NCBI GenBank assembly: GCA_030063045.1
Contig: JAQSEB010000135.1
Location: 62,001-126,000, forward strand
Direction of reading: 5' to 3'
Source: Pratylenchus scribneri
Lineage: Eukaryota; Nematoda; Chromadorea; Rhabditida; Pratylenchidae
DNA: 64,000 nucleotides
Part shown: positions 36,357 through 45,518 of the stretch, piece by piece
Layout of the letters: every line of letters starts with the position of its first letter
How positions within the stretch are numbered: position 1 is the stretch's first letter
The notes under the pieces: generated by a model
Databases searched by the model: none
What the model was told of the DNA's origin: nothing
Seen by the model: the letters and a program-made list of their open reading frames with translations, nothing else
Made by a program: the position numbers and the translations under genes

Positions 36357-36464
36357 TTTTAAGCACCACCAAACTATTATTGGGCAATGCAATTCCAAAA
36401 TTTATTCCAAACCACTCAAAAGAGGTAGGAAATACCAAATACCTTAGGATTGGGTAATTAAACC
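36357..36464 (-). ncRNA. Spliced-leader RNA gene (SL1-type, variant leader)
   Basis: Reading down from 36464: leader GGTTTAATTACCC then AATCCTAAG (22 nt), followed at once by a GT donor (36442-36441). The leader end pairs with the downstream TTTGG, an Sm-like site AAATTTTGGAA follows, then a 3' hairpin and GGTGCTTAAAA. Against canonical nematode SL1 the first 15 nt are identical and the last part is changed. About 110 bp upstream (36465-36590; GCCCTTCCAACGCATCTGC) is conserved among the copies and should hold the proximal sequence element. Confidence 0.85.
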
Positions 36465-36822
36465 GAAGATGAAAGGGAAAAGAGGGAATTTGATGGATGA
36501 ATGGGGGCAAATTGCAGATGCGTTGGAAGGGCACAAAAAGGCCCCAATTTCCCCACTCTTCCCAACCAAATAAACATCAAAATGCTCTGCACTACCAACA
36601 AACTGCCTTCCTTTTCCTTTTCACTTCTTCCTGTTGAATTAGGCTAGTAATCGCCACATCAATCAATATTCCTGCCTGTCAACTTGAAAAATAGAAGAAA
36701 GCAAATCATGAAATTTTTAAATCAAGAAACCCTAAAAATCCAAAATATCAAGAAAAACTTAACAGACTGATATAATTTTGTAGCCTTATTTTTTAATTAT
36801 TTTCTAAACAAAAATATCTCAA

Positions 36823-39150
36823 ATGGCCACTGAAAATGGACAACAAGCTTCTGGCCAGATTTTGCTTTGTATTGACTTGAGCAATGATAATATTACCGAA
36901 TGGAGGAGCAGTGAGGAAATAATTGGCGGATTTAAATGGTTTATAATTATTTACTTTAAATATGCATTGAAAATTTTGGTATCTAAAACAACAAAAAATG
37001 TAAAAAAAACCAAAATTTGGAAAGTGAAATGATGAGACAATGACTATAGTTCCATAAATTAATTTATTTAGGTGCATCAAAGGAAGGAAGAAGTTTGAAG
37101 AACAACTGTTAATTTCCATTTGTTGCAATGAGGATTGTTGTTTGAACCAATTATGGCTTGCCAAAGTCGACTATTCGCTAGAATCACCGAATATACAAAA
37201 TGATGTTAGCATGAAAGATATATATTTCTTCAATGGATGTGAGCGTGAGCATACCATCAAAATGGTTTTGCCTGTAAGAGAACGCCATATGAATTTGATA
37301 TTGACATTGAAAGTAATTCAGAGCAGCTCATACACAAAGTTTGTGATTTTATTTATGCATTGCATTTTTTATAGTGAGCGATGTCAATGAATAAATGGGA
37401 AGAATTTAATTTGCTGAAAAAAAAGGGAAAATATTGAAAAGATGCTTAAGCTAAAATTTAATAAGCATAACTATATATTTTAACGTCAAAATAATTATAA
37501 TTGGTCTAAGGAGGATTTGTCCTACGTTCATAAAACCATATACCTAATAATAGAGTTCGGGCCCGGACCGGATTTTATTCGGGTCCGGAAACCAGATATT
37601 TTGAGCCAATTCCGGGTTTTCCCGACCCGGGCCCGGAAAATCTGAAAAACCGGACTTTAATACCTACCTAATTGGATAGCTTCATTGAATGGTATATAAT
37701 AATTTTCATTTTTTGATCAAAATTAAAGAAGGAGTTATTAAACGGTTTAAACCGTTTAAATCCATTTTGGTAAAAACAACCCGAACCGAGCAAAATTTAT
37801 TCTCGGAATGGTGCATCTCAACGAATCAATCAATTGAATATATAGAAATAAATCATTCTGATAATAATATCCATTATACATGAAAAATGCATGAGTTGAA
37901 ACATTTAATATAAAAATAAAATTTTTTTTCATAGAATAATGGCACTTGATACTGTTTTGCAATTTTCATTCCCGGCCAAAAGCGATAATAAAGATGAAGG
38001 GAACAAAGACATGATGGAGAGAGTCATTACAGTGAACAAACACGTTGATTTAAAAAATATTTCTTTTCGCCTTTATAAAAATTTTCTTTAAAGTCTTTGG
38101 CCTCCATTTCCAACTATTTTGACAATTTATTTTTCGGCAATTGGTCAGAACGTTCAAACTCCAATTCATTTGTTATAAAGGAAGAGGCCAATTTTTCTAG
38201 CAAAGCATTCGCAATTATGGTTTATTCTTCAATGGCCATGGGCTGTATGATCCATGAATCAGGGATTTTGCATAATGGCAAAAAAGGTAGCTAATCTATT
38301 TGGGAATTTTTGTGAATATATATTATAATCAAAATTTGAAAAATAAGATTATAAGCATTTTTAAAAGAGAGTACCGTTATTATCCGGAAACGATATTAAA
38401 AGGGCTCTGATTTTCTTGCTGAGACAGATTCTTTACCAAAAACTTAATAATTTTTTATGTTTGAATTCAGACCCTTGTATTGTAACTTTCTAGTGCTCAT
38501 CTAGACGCATTTATTGGCATATAGAATGTTGAGGTTTAGAGGCCTATAGATTAGAGAATTTGATACCTTTTAAATTTGACCAAACTGTGACAAACAACAA
38601 ATCAAACGAGCCATTTTGACGAACAAAGTATTGAATGGCTTAAGGTTAATATGTTCTAAGATCAAGCATTAAAAATGTATTTAAAAATCCAATTCTCTCT
38701 TGGTAAATTTTCAAAAAGACAAAAGAGATTTTAAATTTGACCGAACACGTTGATAAAAAGTTAAAATTTTTATGCAATTTGTCTTTTAAAATAATTAGCA
38801 AAAATAATTTTTCTTCTAGAAATGAAGAAATATTTTGAAATTAGATTATCAATTCCCGCGAATATAATAATATTTACCACATTTATCCTAGTCTTACAAT
38901 ATAGGAAACGCGGGGGGGGGGGGGGGTGATTTTTAATTTAAAGAGATGTAATCGAGAAAAATTTTCGAAAAATAATTTTTTCAATATTCATTCTATAGAA
39001 AAATTGGCAATGTAAATCCTCAAACTTAGCATCAAATATGATATGCCAGTGATGCAGAATATTTGCGAGAAACATTTAATCCAATCAGAAAAAAGCCCTA
39101 AAATGGAATTGTTTCTGCTGGCTGAACAGTTGGGACTTCAAAAATTAATT
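36823..39150 (+). CDS. MATH-BTB(-BACK) domain protein, C-terminal exons uncertain
   Basis: Exons 36823-36938, 37072-37338, 37935-38043 and 38094-38286 are in frame. The N-terminus has MATH-like WRSSEEIIGGFKW ... LWLAKVDYSLES ... MNLILTLKVIQSS. The third and fourth exons have a BTB fold start, VNKHSLASISNYFDNLFFGNW and KAFAIMVYSS. A later exon (about 39029-39150) reads KYDMPVMQNICEKHLIQSEK ... LLAEQLGLQKLI, the BACK-type tail. The exon linking 38286 to 39029 was not found, and phases do not match without it, so the model is incomplete. MATH-BTB proteins usually act as substrate adaptors for Cullin-3 E3 ligases; they are greatly expanded in nematodes. Intron 2 holds a small GC-rich element (37549-37664). 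Confidence 0.65.
37549..37664. mobile_element. Short GC-rich element related to the CCGGGCCC hAT-like family
   Basis: Contains TAGAGTTCGGGCCCGG and, near its end, CCGGACTTTA, resembling the TAGAGTCCGGA termini of the element at 50227-51751. TACCTAAT occurs on both sides (37541-37548 and 37665-37672), an apparent 8-bp duplication. Only ~116 bp; edges uncertain. Confidence 0.45.
38287..39028. other. Intron/spacer with M1 relic and a G-run
   Basis: Holds a decayed M1 palindrome (about 38445-38672, GTGCTCATCTAGACGC) and a run of about 14 G at about 38912. The expected missing exon of the BTB gene should lie here but was not identified. Confidence 0.4.
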
Positions 39151-39498
39151 GTAAATGAATACAAACATTACTGAAAAATTGGAATTTGGCTAATTTTGGA
39201 AATTTCGGCTTTTTAACTTCGCACAGACTAGAGAATAAATTCACTCGACCAAGCATGATCGATTTAGGCTACGAAATTTCAATTTCAGAACGGTACAAAT
39301 TTTCTTGAAAAGCTGAACCATTTCCTAAAATTCGGTTTATTAAATTTTTCCTAAAGTCTTAATACTAGTTTGAAATTGAAATTTCTTAGACTAGACTAGA
39401 TCTACCATGCCCAGTAAAATTAGCCATTCACGTTTCTGAGTCTCCTAGAAGCCGAAATTTTCAATATTAGCTGTGACATAACCAAATATTAATATAAG

Positions 39499-39788
39499 TG
39501 CCCAAAATCCCCGAAGGAACACGTATTGCGCACAATCACTCCATTTGATATTGGCGAAGATTTTGGCCGAGATGCTGCCATCCGAGCACATTTAAATGAA
39601 CAAACTGGCAATGAATTGGATAAACGGTTGATGGAAAAAACAAAGGAAATGAGAACAGTCATTGAAGAGACGAAAAAGAACAGCAAATGCTTTAATTGTG
39701 GTGGACGAGGTTAATTATCAAAAAATAATAAAAAAAATTAATGTAAAATATTTCAGGCCACTGGGCACGCGAATGCCCCAGCAGTTGA
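39499..39788 (+). CDS. CCHC zinc-knuckle C-terminal exons (own gene or 3' end of the BTB gene)
   Basis: Exons 39499-39709 and 39757-39788 encode a charged helix-like segment (LNEQTGNELDKRLMEKTKE) and the knuckle C-F-N-C-GGRG-H-WARE-C, then stop. This C-x2-C-x4-H-x4-C motif binds RNA or single-stranded DNA in known families. Its phase-0 acceptor at 39498 fits the donor after the BACK-like exon at about 39150, so it may be the 3' end of the MATH-BTB gene; a separate gene with an unseen 5' exon is the alternative. Confidence 0.55.
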
Positions 39789-40348
39789 TTGTTGAGACTC
39801 GAGAGCGAGATTAAAAATCGGAAGGCGGAAGGATTTCACCCATTCAAATGAGCCAATATTGTCTTGGATTATTTCCAATCACCCAGCCGATCTTTCATCT
39901 AACAAATAAATTCATCATTCATCCACTCTGCCTTTTTTTTAAATTCGATAAATATGTTGTTGCTCAAAATGTTTTTTTCCAAAAAATAAAGTAAAAATAC
40001 CCAAAAGCCAAAAAGATTTTGAAAAATTTAAAATTGAAGAAAATTTTGATACCATAAACCGAAAAAGAATATCAAAAAAGCAATTTCATCCCCGATAGCC
40101 GAACCCCTAGAGTAGTTTAATCGGCTTTTAAAAAGATTCCCATCAGAATTGGTCGATGAGAAACTGTCCAAGTAGCGAAAACGGTCAGTAGCTAAAAAAA
40201 TTTCTCAAGAATGATGAGAGGAAAAAAAAACAACAAATGCGAAAAAAAAGGAATTTTGCTGTTCGTAAATCATTTAACTAGTTAAAATTATTTCGCATCA
40301 AAAATATTTTTTAATTAAAAAAAAACTTTTAATTCTATTTCCATAGAT
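39789..40348. other. Intergenic, nothing recognised
   Basis: AT-rich sequence between the zinc-knuckle exon and an SL RNA gene; no open frame, repeat or RNA signal supported. Confidence 0.5.
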
Positions 40349-40456
40349 TTTAAGCACCACACACAACGTGTGGGCAATGCAATTCCAAAATTTATTCCAA
40401 ACCACTCAAAAGAAGGTAGGAAATATCTATTTACCTCAAAATTGGGTAATTAAACC
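40349..40456 (-). ncRNA. Spliced-leader RNA gene (SL1-type, leader ending TTTTGAG)
   Basis: From 40456: GGTTTAATTACCC then AATTTTGAG (22 nt) and a GT donor at 40434-40433. Sm-like AAATTTTGGAA follows. The 3' hairpin is CCACAC...GTGTGG, different from the other copies but still paired, which supports a working RNA. Upstream sequence to about 40580 is conserved with the other SL genes. Confidence 0.85.
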
Positions 40457-40936
40457 AAAGATGAAAGGGAAAGAGGGAATTTGATGGATGAATGGGGGCA
40501 AATTGCAGATAAGTTGGAAGGGCACAAAAAGGCCTCAATTTCCCCACTCTTCCCAACCAAATAAACGGCAAAATGCTCCACATTCCCAAGCACACTGTCT
40601 CGATTTTCTTTTTACTTCTTTCTGTTGAATTTAGCTACCAATATTTCGCCCCATCAATATTCCCTGTCAATTGGAAAAATAGAAGAAAGCATATAGTGCA
40701 CCTTTTGAAGGCATAGATATTCAAACTTTCCTTTCATGGTAGTTGGATATGGATACAAGAAGGATAGAGAATAAAAATTGATGAAACATTGCTAGGCAGG
40801 CATAATGAGATTATCCGCTAATAAGTTGGAGTTGGCTTGCTTTTGGCTTTTTTAAGCATTATTGATATTAGCTTAAGCTTTGATTTGTAAGCAATTTTAT
40901 TCCTAAAAATTTTCAAATTAAGAAAATTTAAAAAAA

Positions 40937-43204
40937 ATGACTAAAGTTGAAATTGAGACTATTCATAAAAAGCTTCTCACCGAATGGCGAAACCATAATC
41001 AAACACAGGTCAAAAAATGTTTGGATGACTTGCAGGTTTTGATTAAATGTTAATTGCTTGATATTTTTGTTGTTTCTTTAAAGAAGGCATTGTATGATCC
41101 ATCATATCAACCAAAGAACCAAAATGCTTTTCTTATAATCATGAGTGAGTTGTAATTTAAGGGTAGAGTATTTAATTTGATGGAAAAAAAAACATTTAAA
41201 ATGGAGGAAAAATATTGAAAATGGCGGAAAGATTAGAGCGGTCCAAAGGTTTGACCTAGATTATAGAGTATAGACCTCAAACTCTATACCCAATATATTG
41301 CGCATCAATTGGTTATACAATTAATTATACTTTGATCAAAAATTAAGGGTATTAGACCGTTTAAACCATATTATGGTTTTGATTCAAAACTAATAAAATT
41401 ATGTTAAACCTAAGCCAAATCATTACCAAAAGATGCCTGAAATCGACGGGATCTATCGATTGCTATTTAAGTTTAGGCTTTAGGGGTCTAAGATAAAACA
41501 CTGAATCGGTATATATTAAAATTTGTTCGTATTTTCAATACCTTTTTCGCCATTTTTTTAAATGTTTTTTCCATCTTTTTAAATATTTCAAAAATATTTA
41601 ATACAATCTAATCTAAACATATTCACAGAGGACTATAATGAGATTAGTGCACTATATTATGTTAATGAGGGCCAAATGGACAGATTTGAGCAGGCAATCA
41701 AGGAAGTTCTCGCATTATGTGATACACAACAAAATCTCCACAGTGGATTAAAATCTGAGCAACAATATTTGATGCAAGTTTTATTATTTTTTATTAACTC
41801 AGTTAAATTATTTTCCAGGTATGGATTGCATTTGATGTATTTGTTGGCAAAGAATAAAATTGCAGAATTCCATATGGTTTGACATGTTTCAAAATTATTG
41901 GAAATTTTATTAATGGACTAATAAGGCTAGGGATATGTAGTGGTTTGGGTTAACAGAAGAGTGTCAAAACAATTTGGTACCGAAACCTAGCGTTACCAAA
42001 ATAAGCTCAGAAAAATGTTAATAAACCCAAACCGATTTGAAACGACAGGTTCAGCTCTTTAAAAAGCGTTTATATCGCTTCAAAATTGAAATTTAATAGA
42101 CCTAAATCGACTACGCCGAGTCTGATAAGGCCAATTTTCTAATCTCTGGATTTCCTAGCAGCTGAGATTCCAAAAATTAACTAGTAGCTACCGGAATTAG
42201 CCAATTTCCAATATTAGTTGTAAAAATGTTAAATTTTAGTTCATCGAAAAAATTGACCACGAAAAGCGTAAAACGGATCCATTTCTTGATACTCCAATCA
42301 AACTTGAACATTTCCTGATGGAAGGCGCATACAATTCATTGGTTAATAAATTATATTTTCTCATAGGTCTAACAAAATTATATAGAAATTGGTTGATGCC
42401 AGTTTGCCTTCTCCTTATTATAAACCATTTATGACGATGCTCAAACAATCGGTCCAGTGAGTTTGATCAATTTTTAGACAATTATTTTTTTAAACTCAAA
42501 TTATAGAAATGAAATCGCTGTGAGTCTTGAGCGATCTTACCGCACTATTCCGGTCAATATTGCCATGAAGCAGCTATTCCTGAAAGATGAGAACGAGGCA
42601 TTGGCATTTGGAGGGAAGGTTAAAATATTTGAATATTGCAAAATTATATATTAATTTTACTTTGGATAATATTGTCGAGAAAAAGAGTACATAATAAAAT
42701 AAGGGTTCAATACCTTATTCTAGACCGCTAAATCATATACCCAATTGGATTGAGCTGGTCAAGACGTATTGAATGTTTATAATTTGTCATGATATAAAGG
42801 GTATTAAACGGTTTAAAACCAATTTTGGTTCAAAGCATTTAAAATAGATAGGTTGAACCTGAGCCAAAACTTAATCAAACGATGGGTCTTGGCGACATCT
42901 ATCCATGTAGTAGAGCTACAGGCTTAGGGTTCAGAACTATAGGACAAACCATTGAACCGTTTTTTCCATTTTTTATATTTTAAATATTTCCAGCGTGGTT
43001 GGATCCGCAAAGGTGGAGAATTTTTAATTACTGGGAATGATAAGGAACAATCCACTTTGGCATTGGCAAATGGGGCCGAACGAATACTTCAGGTTTAATT
43101 TAAATTAAATTATAAATTATTTGTTACAATTTTAGCCACTGGACACCGAAGGAATTATTAAACAATGTCTTCATTATGCGAGCCAATTAGAGCGAATTGT
43201 TTGA
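40937..43204 (+). CDS. rpn-12: 26S proteasome regulatory subunit Rpn12 (PSMD8), 271 aa, nine exons
   Basis: Exons 40937-41035, 41084-41144, 41629-41773, 41819-41876, 42240-42341, 42386-42456, 42507-42618, 42994-43092 and 43136-43204 total 816 nt in frame. Family landmarks: LHLMYLLAKNKIAEFH, the LEHFLMEGAYNSL block, RSYRTIPVNIAMKQLF and the C-terminal RGWIRKGG ... YASQLERIV. Length equals animal Rpn12 (about 260-270 aa). Known role: non-ATPase lid subunit of the 19S particle, nucleus and cytosol. Frame continuity requires intron 3 to start with GC (AT|GCAAGT), a GC-AG intron. Introns 2 and 7 contain M1 MITE copies (about 41262-41515 and 42695-42955). Confidence 0.93.
41262..41515. repeat. M1 MITE copy in Rpn12 intron
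   Basis: Diverged palindrome with inverted GACCTAGATTATAGAG-like and TCTAAGATAAAACAC-like ends and the family's internal GGTTTAAACC-type core. Lies wholly in intron 2. Confidence 0.45.
42695..42955. repeat. M1 MITE copy in Rpn12 intron
   Basis: Contains GGTCAAGACGTATTGAATG and the inverted GATGGGTCTTGGCGACATC with flanking inverted arms; intron 7 of Rpn12. Confidence 0.45.
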
Positions 43205-43489
43205 AGAATTTAAGATGAATGTGGATAAATCCACTAAATGAATTGAAAATATTTTTGGCTCTAATTGAATTAAGTATTTATTCATTAAAAATTCAGCCAA
43301 TGTTTTTATTGATAAAGGATAACAAAAAAAATACATAATTAATAAATAATTAATCGCAAACGTTTTTTATAAATACATTAACATTTGAAAGCAGTTCTAG
43401 ATAAAATTTCTAAAAAAAAACACCTAAATTCATATAGTGCCGATAAATCGATGTGCATATTTCGTTGTTATTTTTGTTATTTAATTTAA

Positions 43490-44246
43490 TAAGAAAAATA
43501 CATCAAACATGCTATTTTTTTCTCCCCAAAAAAAACTTTTTTTTCCCCAAAAAAATCTTTTTTTTCCCCAAAATTTTTTTCCCCCAAAAAACACTTTTTT
43601 ATCCCCAATACCACTTTTTCCCCCAAAAAACACTTTTTTATCCCCAAAAAACCCAAAAGTGAAAATTTTTTGATTTTTTCTTAAAAATCAGAAAAGTAAA
43701 TGGAATTTAAGCTTCAGAAGATGAAATTACCTCAATATTTTCAATGTGAATTTTCATATAAATTTCTTTAAGCATTACAAACTTATCTTTACCTAGCAAA
43801 AAAACTTACCCTAATCTTAGCCCTTAGCCCCTAGAACCCATGCTCTGACCCTAACCCTAGCCCGTAGCCCCTAAAACCCATGCTCCGACCCTAGCCTAAC
43901 CCTATCCCATAGCCCCTAAACCCATGGTCTGATAGCCAAGCCCCTAATTCGGAAAACCCCATCCGAGTCATAAATATTAAACTTATTAGAAAATTTATTT
44001 TTTTGCACATTGGAACATGTGAAATGAATTGAATTCCATTTACTCTTATGATTTTTAAGAAAAAAACAAAAAATTTTCACTTTTGGGTTTATTGGGGATA
44101 AAAAAAGTGTTTTTTGGGGGAAAAAGTGGTATTGGGGATAAAAAAGTGTTTTTTGGGGGAAAAAAAGTTTTGGGGAAAAAAAAGATTTTTTTGGGGAAAA
44201 AAAAGTTTTTTTTGGGGAGAAAAAAGGTTATCACATACATCAATCC
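43490..44246. mobile_element. Inverted-repeat element with CCCCAAAAAA-rich arms
   Basis: Left arm (about 43490-43712) is runs of CCCCAAAAAAA, CACTTTTTTATCCCC and AAAAATCAGAAAAGTAAATG; the right arm (about 44028-44246) is the inverted match (GGGGAAAAAAA, GGGGATAAAAAAGTG, CATTTACTCTTATGATTTTT). The 315-bp centre has CCCTAGCCCCTA-type tandem DNA. About 210-bp arms at high similarity suggest a foldback/MITE element; no clear target duplication was found. Non-coding on both strands despite open frames. Confidence 0.55.
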
Positions 44247-44355
44247 TAAAATAAAGAAAATTATAAGGCCCGAATTATTTTATTTTTCTAACAAACATTT
44301 TAAGTTTTAACATATTATAAAAATTTCTGAATGAAGTTTTGATAATTTTATTGAT

Positions 44356-44464
44356 TTTAAACACCACCCAATAATGCTGGGCAATGTAATTCCAAAATTT
44401 ATTCCAAACCACAATGTAAAGAGGATAGGAAATACCAAGTACCTTAAACTTGGGTAATTAAACC
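44356..44464 (-). ncRNA. Spliced-leader RNA gene (SL1-type)
   Basis: From 44464: GGTTTAATTACCC then AAGTTTAAG and a GT donor (44442-44441). This is canonical SL1 except for one base near the 3' end (TTTGAG to TTTAAG). CCAAGT pairs with ACTTGG across the splice site; Sm-like AAATTTTGGAA and a CCCA...TGGG hairpin follow. The conserved upstream block reaches about 44580. Confidence 0.88.
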
Positions 44465-45518
44465 AAAAATGAAAGGGAAAAGAGGGAATTTGATGGATGA
44501 ATGGGGGCAAATTGCAGATGAGTTGGAAGGGCACAAAAAGGCCCCAATTTCCCCACTCTTCCCAACCAAATATACAGACAAATTCTATGCACATTCAGCA
44601 CACTGCCTTCCATTCCTTTTCACTTCTTTCTCTATTGAATTTCCCACAATGATTCTTTCATTAATATTCCCATCTCATCGGCAATTTCACCAATCTATCT
44701 TTTAAAATTTAAATTTAATGAGGCATAAATGCGGTTGGGGAGAATTCTCATTGGAATAACCTAAACCTCTCGCACAAAATATTCGCTCTTTATTTATTTT
44801 CATTTCCCCAAAATATTCCTCGAGGCCAGAATAAATAAATAGTAATAGGTAAATGGACAAATTTGCGCACAAAATATTCGCTCTTTATTTATTTTCATTC
44901 GAGGCCAGAATAAATAAATAGTAATAGGTAAATGGACAAATTTGCCTTAAGCTGCGTTCACAAATATGGATCCGACGCCGATGAAATAGAATGGATTTTG
45001 GGAGGGTAACAGACATTGACTCCAATGAGGGTGTTCACAAAAACGACGCCAACGCCAAACACCTTCTATCGGCGTTCTACTTTCGGTCAAGTGGTTTTTT
45101 GGTCAAGTAATTTTCGGTCAAATGGATTAGGCAGGCTAAAAGTGACCGTAAGCCAATGTAACAGAGACAGAGGAGAATTTGCCTATGGGAAATTGGAGCA
45201 TTTTGGGCGTCCTTTCTTCTCATAAATACCAATGACCCGATTTGTTGATGAAGTGAAGACTGAAGGCAAATATATTCCCCACTTGTCTTCATTTTCAACC
45301 TTTTTTTCATCATTTGGCTTAGCTTTTTCCAATTTTGTTGCTTGTATTTGCAGATTTATTAAAATAAATTAAAATCAAATTTTTCTTCATTCTCATGCAT
45401 ATTATTTTTTATCACACTTTTTAGATAAATCTTATTTCGACAATTTTCAACAATTATTTATCAAATAAATCAATTCAATAATTTCTCAAAAAAATCCAAA
45501 AATAATAAACAACAATAA
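44465..45518. other. Intergenic: SL promoter block, tandem duplication, unassigned DNA
   Basis: 44465-44590 is the conserved SL RNA upstream block. At about 44766-44945 an ~80-bp segment (CACAAAATATTCGCTCTTTA ... CGAGGCCAGAATAAATAAAT) occurs twice in tandem. 45000-45120 has GCGTTC / TTTCGGTCAA-type repeats. No gene was recognised here. Confidence 0.5.

Noticed and set aside
36313..36534. Frames such as LPPFIHQIPSFPFHLRFNYP repeated near each SL gene
   Set aside because: They are translations of the conserved SL promoter and leader; the similarity is explained by the RNA genes.
38905..38926. Poly-G run, and poly-C run near 53205
   Set aside because: Simple homopolymers; possibly assembly-sensitive, no feature attached.
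43800..43960. Telomere-like CCCTAA/CCCTAG tract
   Set aside because: Irregular, does not match the nematode TTAGGC repeat, and lies inside an inverted-repeat element.
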